DNA from: an uncultured Eubacteriales bacterium
GTDB lineage: Bacteria; Bacillota; Clostridia; Oscillospirales; Oscillospiraceae
Assembly (NCBI GenBank): GCA_905202605.1
Contig: CAJKSU010000083.1
Span: forward strand, 1 to 10,991
DNA length: 10,991 nt
Direction of reading: 5' to 3'
A program made the position numbers and the translations under genes. This document shows positions 1 to 6,756 of this stretch, in pieces. Position 1 is the stretch's first letter. Every line of letters starts with the position of its first letter. The notes under the pieces were generated by a model. The model was not told where the DNA came from, ran no database searches, and saw only the letters and a list, made by a program, of their open reading frames with translations.

Positions 1-2082
1 GGTACATTTCCCCGTGGGATCAAAGATCGCTGCACTTTTGCCATTGGTGATGCCATTTTCCACCGCCCACAGCACCGCCTGATCGCAGAAGCTTCCAGCG
101 GCAACGTCGGTAAACTGCCGGTTCTGAGTCTTAGTCGCAGGCTTCCCGGCATAGCGCCACAGGAAGGTGATAGCTTGCCCGCGGGTGCAGGCTTCACCCG
201 GGCAGAAGGTGGTCGCCGTTTTTCCGGTGGTGATGCCCTGCTCCGCCGCCCAGAGGACAGCCTCATAGCAGAAGGTGCCTTCCTTCACATCCGTAAAGGG
301 ATTGTTCCGGTTCTGGGCAATGGGCTTGCCCGCCATGCGCCACAGGAACGTGACGATCTGACCGCGGTTACAGGGCGCATCGGGGCTGAATGTGGTGTCG
401 GAGGTGCCGTTGGTGATCCCATTATCCACCGCCCACGCCACGGCCTTTTCATAGTACGCACCGGGGGTTATGTCGGTGAAGGAGCTGCTGGGCGCAGGCA
501 CCTTTTCCCACACGGCCCGGATCGTCAGGTTCTCCGCCGGCATTGTACCGGGAATCTCCCGATCCCAGCCGGCAAAGGTATAGCCCGTACGGGTAGGCGT
601 ACCGCTGAATGCAGGCGTAGGCTGACCGGCTTCTGCGGTATAGCTCTGATCCGGGAAGATCTCCTCGCCGTCCACACCGTCGGTGTAGGTAATGGTGTAT
701 TTCTCGGAGGGTGTTGCTCCGCCCGCCTCCGGCGTCATGGTCAGATCAGTAAGAACCCACATGGTGCCGTCGGAGCCGTCGCTCATATCGCCTTCATAGC
801 GCTTATAGTTCACAAATTCACCGTTGATTTTCAGCTTGGTGTCGGGGCCGAATACATAGCGGACATTTCCGACATCGCCATAGGCCACCACATACACACC
901 GTAATGATAGGTCTTTCCGGCTTCAAACGTGGTGATTTTATTTTCATAAATTCCGCTTCCAAACTCTGGTTCTGTAGAAATCAGACCGGTCTTGCTGTCC
1001 AGCTCCCACCACGCAGCCCGGAGTACGTAGTATACATCATCGGGCACATCACCGGTGAATACGGGTTTATCGCCGTCCTTGAAGCTGACGGTGGCGCCAT
1101 TGATCTCCACCACATCAATAACTTTTATGGTAGACATCGTAATTGTTTTCACAGCGGGAACATACAGATAATCTCCGCTCAGGCTTGACCTTGCGTTTTC
1201 CCCATTCACCGTCACGGTAACTTCATTGCTGAAGGAGTAGCCGTCCTTCTGCTTCCGCATCAGGAAATACACATAGCTCTTTCCGCTTTCAAATTCCGTA
1301 ATGGTCGGCAGAGAACCATGGGAAGCGCCGTCAGAATACCATGCGGCAACGGGTTCGTTGTTTTCAAACTGCTGCCAGCATTCATAGGCGATCTCATATT
1401 TATCCATATCGTCAATGGCTACCCATGCTGTGGCCTGCGGTGCATCACCCGGATGATAGTTGAACTTTGCATTTTCAATCGTCGCCGCAGTGATAGTGCT
1501 TTCCGGTTGACCGGTTTGCTGCACATTCAGGTCATAGGTGTAATTATATTTTTGATATTCGTGGACATCCAAAATTTCGGTGAAAGTACCGGTTGCATCC
1601 GGGTGCTCATTGAAATACTTCTTTGCTGCATCTAAGTCCATGCCAAACTCGACCGGATCACCGGACGTGGGAATGAACGTATAAAGCTCTGCACTCTCAA
1701 AATGGTCAAGAATCGACTGCCCGCTCTCGTTTTCACGTGCAAGGGTCCCCTTGTCTTGATACGGTGTTTCGATCTCGGTCTGAAGCCTTGCAATATTGCT
1801 CTGCAACATGCCTACGCCGCCTTTGAGAAACTCCTCGGTACTTTTACTTACTTGTGTGGTTTCGACCACCGTACCATCGGAATCCTTGACGGAAACATTG
1901 GCGGTTACATTGACCTGCGTGTGGTATGTGTGATCGTAGTCAGTAGAGTACGTTACGCCTTCAGGAAGATAATCCGGCTTGGGTAGCTCGCCGGCATACG
2001 CCGTAAATGCAGTCAGCGACAGCAGCATGCACAGCGTAAGCAGGGCCGTCAAAAATCGAACTTTTCTCGGTCTTGTTTTCAT
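1..2082 (-). CDS. Secreted SLH-domain surface protein with InlB-type repeat (3' end outside window)
   Basis: The frame is open for 694 codons from the ATG at 2082 to the window edge, so the C-terminus is missing. An AAAGGAG Shine-Dalgarno (2090-2096) sits 7 nt before the ATG. Residues 1-30 form a signal peptide: a basic start (MKTRPRKVR), a hydrophobic core, and a likely cut after AYA30. Residues about 31-205 match no family I know. Residues about 210-293 and 336-421 look like two copies of one Ig-like domain, each ending in an F(E)(S/A)GK(S/T)Y motif and then NGE. Residues about 460-524 resemble an InlB B-repeat (RTGYTFAGWD, then AVWE). SLH repeats begin near 535, 592 and 655; the third is cut. 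SLH repeats bind secondary cell-wall polymer, so the protein is probably anchored outside the cell. No catalytic domain is seen; an adhesin or structural role is inference. The gene has its own promoter and follows the terminator of the transglutaminase operon. Confidence 0.93.
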   Translation of the reverse strand, partial: MKTRPRKVRFLTALLTLCMLLSLTAFTAYAGELPKPDYLPEGVTYSTDYDHTYHTQVNVTANVSVKDSDGTVVETTQVSKSTEEFLKGGVGMLQSNIARLQTEIETPYQDKGTLARENESGQSILDHFESAELYTFIPTSGDPVEFGMDLDAAKKYFNEHPDATGTFTEILDVHEYQKYNYTYDLNVQQTGQPESTITAATIENAKFNYHPGDAPQATAWVAIDDMDKYEIAYECWQQFENNEPVAAWYSDGASHGSLPTITEFESGKSYVYFLMRKQKDGYSFSNEVTVTVNGENARSSLSGDYLYVPAVKTITMSTIKVIDVVEINGATVSFKDGDKPVFTGDVPDDVYYVLRAAWWELDSKTGLISTEPEFGSGIYENKITTFEAGKTYHYGVYVVAYGDVGNVRYVFGPDTKLKINGEFVNYKRYEGDMSDGSDGTMWVLTDLTMTPEAGGATPSEKYTITYTDGVDGEEIFPDQSYTAEAGQPTPAFSGTPTRTGYTFAGWDREIPGTMPAENLTIRAVWEKVPAPSSSFTDITPGAYYEKAVAWAVDNGITNGTSDTTFSPDAPCNRGQIVTFLWRMAGKPIAQNRNNPFTDVKEGTFCYEAVLWAAEQGITTGKTATTFCPGEACTRGQAITFLWRYAGKPATKTQNRQFTDVAAGSFCDQAVLWAVENGITNGKSAAIFDPTGKCT

Positions 2083-2156
2083 TGGTTTGCTCCTTTCCGC
2101 GGCCCATGCCGCAATCAACTATAATACGCGAAGCATTTTGTTATATTTGCACATGA

Positions 2157-2185
2157 ATTATACCATGTAAAAAAGCGATATCCAA
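2157..2185 (-). promoter_or_regulatory. Promoter of the SLH surface-protein gene
   Basis: On the minus strand a perfect -10 TATAAT (2162-2157) lies 17 nt after a moderate -35 TTGGAT (2185-2180). The 5' leader would be about 70 nt. A perfect TTGACA (2205-2200) also lies upstream, but 17 nt after it stands only a poor -10 (GATATC), so the TATAAT pair is the better call. The two could be overlapping promoters. Confidence 0.6.
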
Positions 2186-2307
2186 CACATTTCCCAAACT
2201 GTCAATTGACTCTTTTGGAAATTTTGCTGTTGCCCATACTTGTGTATTTGTACATAGAAACGCGGTTTTCAGGCAGCAAATTACCCCTTGCCCCTTTCCC
2301 ATATCAC

Positions 2308-2340
2308 AAAAAGTGCGCCGCAGCGAAGGCTGCGGCGCAC
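2308..2340 (-). terminator. Rho-independent terminator of the MoxR-DUF58-transglutaminase operon
   Basis: A perfect 11-bp GC-rich stem (2313-2323 pairs with 2330-2340, arm GTGCGCCGCAG) closes a 6-nt loop. On the minus strand it is followed directly by TTTTT (2312-2308). It begins 6 nt after the stop codon of the transglutaminase gene. It separates that operon from the SLH gene, which has its own promoter. Confidence 0.9.
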
Positions 2341-2346
2341 GGGATG

Positions 2347-4605
2347 CTATGCTTTGGATGCTTTTGTTTCCTTCCAGTCCAGTGCCGAGAACCATGTGAA
2401 CCGGAAGCGCTGCCAGCGACTGAGGGTCAGCCGGGTCAGCACCGCCATTTGGAGAATGGACTGCCGGTACGGCTCCAGCTCCTCCGGGGTGATGGTGTGC
2501 TGGCTGAACTTTGCCTTCAGCGCCAAGGCGTGGTCTTCCTCCGTAGGTTCTGCGCCCCAGAGGGACAGCTTTTCGGCGTACTGCCAGAGATTCAGCACCG
2601 CCTGATTGGTATCCGCCACATAAAACGCCTTTTTGCGTCTGCTTCTGCGCACCATCCGGCGGATCAGCAGGATCAGGAAGGCCGCCAGCAGCGCCGCAGG
2701 CAGAATCAGCAGCAGATACAGAATGTGCCGGGTGCCGATGCCCTGAGCGGGCGGCGCAGGGGAATCCGTGGGAGTGGTCCCCACCTCCTCCTGACTGGAA
2801 TCCGAGCTGCTGCCGGAATCCGGCGAGGGCGAGGGAGACGCAGCCGGAGCGGAGGAATTCTCCGCCGGGGCCTCGGTGTCCTTCGGCTCCTGCGGGTCGT
2901 CAGAGGGTGAGGGAGAGGGCGTAGTCGGTGGCGGGGTTTCCACCTCCTGCTCCACCTCGGGCAGCATGGAGGTCTCTCCAAAGCCCGGCGTGGTTTCCAC
3001 CGGGATCCAGCCAAGTCCGCTGAGATAGATCTCCGCCCATGCGTGGGTATCCTGATCGGTGACATCCGTCACCATGCTGTCGTCGGCGACGGTGACCCGG
3101 TAGCCCGAAGCATACCGGGCAGGGATGCCCAGCGCCCGGTACATCACCGCGGCAGCGGTGGCAAAGTGGACGCAGTAGCCCGCCTGACTCTGTTCCAGAA
3201 AATACAGGGCAAAGTCAAAGTTCGTGGGCTGACGGGACACGTCCAGCTTATAGGTTCCCACATTGCGGATGAACTCCGCCACCCACGCCACAGTTTCCGC
3301 CGTAGACATATCCGGGTCATAGCCGCAGCTCACCGCCAGATCATACAGCTCCTCCTGCAATCCGTCGGGGAGCTGGAGACAGTGAGCTTTCACATATTCG
3401 TCATAGTCGGCGTTGACATAGCCGGTGGTATTGGTAATATCCAGACTCCGGACGCCGGGCCAGTAGTAGATCACGTAGTCGTTTTCGCCGATCTCAATGC
3501 GCAGGTCACTCAGGATATCCTCGGCGCTGGTACAGCTGATGTAGCCATAGGGGGCAAACAGCACGGTGGCGTTGTCCCGGAGGTTCTTAATCTGCACCGC
3601 CGCCTGATTGTCAGAGCCAAAGGCGGTTCCCAGTGAGGTCTGGGCATAGACGCTTTCGGCCTGCGTGGCCTCGTCGCTGGATTCCCAGCTGCTGCCGGTA
3701 TAGATATCCTTGGCGGCGCCCCGGAGATACAGGGGGCCGGATTCGGTGGTGCTCAGCTGCATCATTACCGTATCCTTCCGGTCGCGGGTTCCCTGCTGGG
3801 TGAGATCCAGCACCTTTCCGGTGTCCGCGCCCAGCTCCTGCGACACCATGCCCTTGGAATCCGGAGACAGGGCGTTTTGCAGTGGGCCGGGCAGCTGATC
3901 TAAGATACTTTGCAGCACCTCAGGGAGCTTCTGATTTCTGGTATCGTCCTTGGGATAGGCAAAGCCGATGGTCCCCAGCACCAGAATTACAGCAAACAGC
4001 ACAAGACCAGTGCGGAGCGCATCCATGGAGCCGGGTTCGCCGGGGCGCTCCTTGGAGAACAGCACCGTGATCCAGACGGTGAGCAGCAGCACCAGTGGGA
4101 ACGCATTGGGGGGCGTATCGTTGATAATCACGCACACCAGCAGGAAGGGCAGCGTCCCCGCCACGCAGATCAGGCAGGAGCGGTAGCCCACGCCCCATGC
4201 CATCCACAGGGACATCAGCACCGCCACCATGGAGAAAAACAGCGTAGTGCTCTGGGGCAGAGCCGGATCGGGTGCTGCGGGGATTGCAAAGGAGAAATTG
4301 GGGTAAGCCGAGGAAAAGCGGCTTAAAATGTCGTGTACCAGCTGAATAAATGTGGGGCTCATTGCCGCCAGCAGATCGGTAAACACCGCCGCCAGCACCA
4401 GCAGCACCAGTGCAGGAGGCAGGATCCACAGTGCCTTTTTGTGGAGGAAGCAGAACGTAAACAGCAGCGATGCTCCAAAACAGACAAGGGTGACCACCGG
4501 CACGCTCACGGAAATGGAGAACGCCGAGGTAAAGCTCAATACCGTCCCCAGCGCACCCATGGTGGCAAGAAGGGACTGGAGCAGCCATTTCGCGGTATTT
4601 TTCAC
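2347..4605 (-). CDS. TgpA-like membrane transglutaminase-family protein
   Basis: This 752-residue protein has an N-terminal block of about six membrane helices (to about residue 215), then an extracytoplasmic region with a transglutaminase core. The likely catalytic triad is Cys478 (in AGYCVHFATAAAVMYR), His521 (DTHAWAEIY) and Glu537 (GWIPVETTPG). A Pro/Ser/Thr-rich low-complexity stalk (about 556-621) leads to a final membrane helix (about 628-650) and a charged cytoplasmic tail of about 100 residues, in the place where TgpA-type proteins carry a DUF4129-like tail. The layout matches the family; the substrate is unknown, and cross-linking versus proteolytic activity cannot be told from sequence. 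The start codon is GTG, overlapping the TGA of the upstream DUF58 gene by 4 nt (GTGA, 4602-4605), so translation is probably coupled. A GGAGG lies 10 nt upstream. It is the last gene of the operon, 6 nt before the terminator. Confidence 0.92.
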   Translation of the reverse strand: MKNTAKWLLQSLLATMGALGTVLSFTSAFSISVSVPVVTLVCFGASLLFTFCFLHKKALWILPPALVLLVLAAVFTDLLAAMSPTFIQLVHDILSRFSSAYPNFSFAIPAAPDPALPQSTTLFFSMVAVLMSLWMAWGVGYRSCLICVAGTLPFLLVCVIINDTPPNAFPLVLLLTVWITVLFSKERPGEPGSMDALRTGLVLFAVILVLGTIGFAYPKDDTRNQKLPEVLQSILDQLPGPLQNALSPDSKGMVSQELGADTGKVLDLTQQGTRDRKDTVMMQLSTTESGPLYLRGAAKDIYTGSSWESSDEATQAESVYAQTSLGTAFGSDNQAAVQIKNLRDNATVLFAPYGYISCTSAEDILSDLRIEIGENDYVIYYWPGVRSLDITNTTGYVNADYDEYVKAHCLQLPDGLQEELYDLAVSCGYDPDMSTAETVAWVAEFIRNVGTYKLDVSRQPTNFDFALYFLEQSQAGYCVHFATAAAVMYRALGIPARYASGYRVTVADDSMVTDVTDQDTHAWAEIYLSGLGWIPVETTPGFGETSMLPEVEQEVETPPPTTPSPSPSDDPQEPKDTEAPAENSSAPAASPSPSPDSGSSSDSSQEEVGTTPTDSPAPPAQGIGTRHILYLLLILPAALLAAFLILLIRRMVRRSRRKKAFYVADTNQAVLNLWQYAEKLSLWGAEPTEEDHALALKAKFSQHTITPEELEPYRQSILQMAVLTRLTLSRWQRFRFTWFSALDWKETKASKA

Positions 4606-5546
4606 TGGGACGCCGCCTCCCCTCCAACGCCGCCGGACAGATGAATTTCACCGGGGCGCATCCGGGCGGCAGCGGCAGGCTGTCCGGCCTTCTGCCCCAG
4701 CATCTGCTCCATCACATGATCCAGCTCCCCCTGCGGGGCAAGGATAGACTGCTCCTTCCCCTCGGCATCCAGCCATCGAAGCTGAAGTCCGGCATTGTTC
4801 TGATTGAGATAGATGAGACACCATGCCAGCTGATCCAGCGCCAGATCCCGACAGTCTGCATCCTCCGGCCAGTCGATCCAGATGGAGGCGATCCGCTCCA
4901 CCGGCTCCAGCGTATCCCGCACCACGGTTTTATCCAGTGCGGCGCTCTTTTTCCAGTGGATGGAGCGGAGGGTATCGCCGGTGCGGTATTCCCTGAGGTC
5001 ATAGGGATTGCCGCCCCCGGAGAAGGGACGTGCCACCAGCTGCGCCCCCATGGCCCAGTCGGGATGCTCCGGCGGCTCCGCAGGAAACGGAACCACGGTG
5101 ACCGTCACCGGTGCGACCTTTTTCACCGGCATGGGAAACAGCCCCATCAGATCGAGAATCCGAAGTCCCCTGAGGGAGCATTCATACTGGCAGCAGTGGG
5201 AGGTATCCAGTGGGAAGCCGTCATAGACGCTTTTCAGCCGGATTTTATGCACCTCGCCGGTGACCACGCTGGTGGTGCGCAGCTTGCCCCGGACAGCGCC
5301 GGTGGCAAACAGCCGGCTCTGACGCAGGGTCAGGGTCAGGGTCGCCTCGCCGCCGCGGATGACCTGATCCGGCACGGTGAGCAGCACCTGCGTATACAGT
5401 GCGCCGGGAAGGCTGAGCAGCCACGAAAACACCGGCAGCACCAGCGCCATCAGCAGCAGCATGCCCGCCACATAGCCGGTATAGGCAATGCGGAACAGGC
5501 ACAGCACCAGCAGCACCGCCACATAGATGATACGGTTTTTCAGCAT
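4602..5546 (-). CDS. DUF58-domain membrane protein
   Basis: This protein has 314 residues. Two close membrane helices lie in residues about 5-48, followed by a beta-rich segment (about 50-155). The DUF58 signature is at about 176-212: GGGNPYDLREYRTGDTLRSI, then HWKKSAALDKTVVRD. A vWA-like strand (IASIWIDW) follows. DUF58 proteins are typically encoded between a MoxR ATPase and a transglutaminase, as here, and are thought to work with the ATPase at the membrane; the exact function is not established. An upstream in-frame start at 5612 is possible but would overlap the MoxR gene by about 59 nt. The start at 5546 (MLKNRI) lies 7 nt after the MoxR stop and has a GAGG 5 nt upstream, so I chose it. 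The stop overlaps the start of the transglutaminase gene. Confidence 0.9.
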   Translation of the reverse strand: MLKNRIIYVAVLLVLCLFRIAYTGYVAGMLLLMALVLPVFSWLLSLPGALYTQVLLTVPDQVIRGGEATLTLTLRQSRLFATGAVRGKLRTTSVVTGEVHKIRLKSVYDGFPLDTSHCCQYECSLRGLRILDLMGLFPMPVKKVAPVTVTVVPFPAEPPEHPDWAMGAQLVARPFSGGGNPYDLREYRTGDTLRSIHWKKSAALDKTVVRDTLEPVERIASIWIDWPEDADCRDLALDQLAWCLIYLNQNNAGLQLRWLDAEGKEQSILAPQGELDHVMEQMLGQKAGQPAAAARMRPGEIHLSGGVGGEAASQ

Positions 5547-5553
5547 AGGAGCC

Positions 5554-6483
5554 TCACTTGATTTTGGGTGCAGGCACCTTATGGAGAATGCCGTTGCAGA
5601 TATCCCGTGCATTCTTCTGATCCTGCTCGGCCTGCCGGGTGAGCAGCAGCCGGTGCGCTACGGTATCGGTAAAGATAAACTGTACGTCGGAGGGGATCAC
5701 ATAGTCCCGCCCCTGCACCCATGCCACGGCACGGCTCATGGAGGCCAGCGCCACGGAGGCACGGGGCGACGCGCCCTGACGAAGATCCGGATGGCTCCGG
5801 GTAGCGGTGACCAGCCGGACAATGTATTTAAAGATATCATCGGAGGCGAAGGTATTGGCAACCCGATCCTGAATGGCAGCAATGATCCCCTGATCCGCCA
5901 CGGCGGTGATGTTGTCAAGTGGATTGCAGGCCTGTTTCCGGCGGAGCAGCTCCAGCTCATTCTCCGGGGCAGGATAGCCCATGGACAGCCGCATCATAAA
6001 CCGATCCATCTGAGAATCCGGCAGCAGCTGTGTTCCGGAGGAGCCGTAGGGATTCTGCGCCGCAATGACCATAAAGGGGCGGGGCAAGGGATGGGTCACG
6101 CCGTCTACGGTGACCTGCCCCTCCTCCATGGCCTCCAGCAGCGCCGCCTGCGTCCGGGAGGAGGCACGGTTCAGCTCATCCGCCAGAAAGAGGTTGCAGA
6201 GGATTGCGCCGGGCTGATATTCGGTGGTTCCATGCTCCTTATTATATACGGTAAAGCCGGTGACGTCGGTGGGCATCACGTCCGGGGTGAACTGCATCCG
6301 GCGGTAGTCCAGCTGCAGCGCCTTGGAGAAGGCCACCGCCAGCGTGGTTTTGCCCACGCCGGGCTTGTCCTCCAGCAGGAGATGCCCCCCTGCCAGCATG
6401 GTGAGAAACGTCTTTAAAATCATATCGTCCTTACCGACAATGGCGCGGCGCACCTCGGTAAGCACCTGTTCTGCATAATTCAA
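5554..6483 (-). CDS. MoxR-family AAA+ ATPase
   Basis: This 309-residue protein is of usual length for the family. Walker A is EDKPGVGKTT with Lys45. Walker B is LFLADELNRA with Asp102-Glu103, followed by the MoxR hallmark QAALLEAMEEGQVTVDG. Sensor 1 is Asn144 in AAQNPYGSSG, and DRF at 160-162 is also typical. The C-terminal lid carries RASVALASMSRA. MoxR ATPases act as chaperone-like remodelling machines, often for partner proteins with metal-binding vWA domains; here the partner is probably the DUF58 protein encoded next. The start codon appears to be TTG (6483-6481): it has AAGAGG 9 nt upstream, and no in-frame ATG is near. The nearest in-frame alternative is a GTG at codon 7, which would lose little. 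It is the first gene of the operon, transcribed away from the hydrogenase genes. Confidence 0.95.
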   Translation of the reverse strand: MNYAEQVLTEVRRAIVGKDDMILKTFLTMLAGGHLLLEDKPGVGKTTLAVAFSKALQLDYRRMQFTPDVMPTDVTGFTVYNKEHGTTEYQPGAILCNLFLADELNRASSRTQAALLEAMEEGQVTVDGVTHPLPRPFMVIAAQNPYGSSGTQLLPDSQMDRFMMRLSMGYPAPENELELLRRKQACNPLDNITAVADQGIIAAIQDRVANTFASDDIFKYIVRLVTATRSHPDLRQGASPRASVALASMSRAVAWVQGRDYVIPSDVQFIFTDTVAHRLLLTRQAEQDQKNARDICNGILHKVPAPKIK

Positions 6484-6515
6484 ATGAAATACCTCTTTTC
6501 GTCATAGGTGCATTT

Positions 6516-6544
6516 ATTTTATCATAGGAACAGGGTGCATTCAA
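6516..6544 (-). promoter_or_regulatory. Promoter of the MoxR-DUF58-transglutaminase operon
   Basis: On the minus strand -35 TTGAAT (6544-6539) and -10 TAAAAT (6521-6516) are 17 nt apart, each close to the sigma-A consensus. The start of transcription would fall about 25-30 nt before the TTG start codon, leaving room for the AAGAGG ribosome site. Called by motif and spacing only. Confidence 0.55.
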
Positions 6545-6558
6545 GTAAAACCCCGCAG

Positions 6559-6567
6559 ATTATACCA
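6559..6567 (-). promoter_or_regulatory. Second candidate promoter for the MoxR operon (extended -10)
   Basis: The minus strand has TGG directly before a perfect TATAAT (6564-6559), an extended -10 pattern. At 17 nt upstream the -35 is poor (TTCGGG). It could act as an upstream second promoter of the MoxR operon or be chance in an AT-richer gap. Confidence 0.3.
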
Positions 6568-6634
6568 AAGTGGAGCATAATCCCGAACTTCCGCCCGGTA
6601 TGATTGGCGCATTGTTCAACGAAATGTCGGAACT

Positions 6635-6651
6635 TTGTGAAAGAAGCACAA
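6635..6651. promoter_or_regulatory. Possible Rex-type operator upstream of the hydrogenase promoter
   Basis: The inverted repeat TTGTG-AAAGAAG-CACAA matches the outer arms of the Gram-positive Rex site (TTGTGAA-N4-TTCACAA), but its spacer is one base short and the right inner TT is absent. It sits 22 nt upstream of the extended -10, covering the -35 region edge. Rex senses the NADH/NAD+ ratio and often controls fermentative redox genes, which would suit a hydrogenase operon. The match is imperfect, so this is a hypothesis. Confidence 0.3.
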
Positions 6652-6670
6652 GGTAAATCGTCAAATGGTT

Positions 6671-6679
6671 TGATATAAT
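6671..6679 (+). promoter_or_regulatory. Promoter of the flavoprotein-hydA operon (extended -10)
   Basis: TGATATAAT combines a perfect TATAAT (6674-6679) with the TG of an extended -10. The -35 at 17-nt spacing is poor (AGGTAA), as is common for extended -10 promoters and promoters that need an activator. Transcription would start near 6686, giving a leader of about 70 nt. Confidence 0.6.
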
Positions 6680-6696
6680 ATAAATTGTACCTGTCC

Positions 6697-6742
6697 CCTG
6701 CGGCAGGCGGCAGAATTTGTATTTTACGCCGCAAAGGCGGCG
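6697..6742 (+). other. Two small hairpins in the leader of the hydrogenase operon
   Basis: CCTG-CGG-CAGG (6697-6707) and a 6-bp hairpin CGCCGC-AAAG-GCGGCG (6727-6742) lie in the predicted 5' leader. The second ends 5 nt before the GAGG ribosome site (6748-6751). They may tune RNA stability or translation. No known riboswitch is recognised, and there is no U-tract to suggest attenuation. Confidence 0.35.
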
Positions 6743-6756
6743 AAAGTGAGGTACAT

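Noticed and set aside
175..1188. A 337-codon plus-strand frame opposite the SLH gene
   Set aside because: The minus strand gives a signal peptide, InlB and SLH repeats in one continuous frame; the plus-strand product is featureless.
2141..2395. A small minus-strand frame of 84 codons spanning the terminator
   Set aside because: It starts inside the transglutaminase gene, reads through the terminator hairpin and covers the next promoter; no ribosome site supports it.
5547..5612. N-terminal extension of the DUF58 protein
   Set aside because: It would overlap the MoxR gene and puts a non-hydrophobic stretch before the membrane helices; the ATG at 5546 has its own ribosome site and ordinary spacing.
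6685..6756. N-terminal extension of the flavoprotein from an upstream ATG
   Set aside because: The ATG lies 6 nt after the -10 box, at the expected transcription start, and the added residues translate the leader hairpins.
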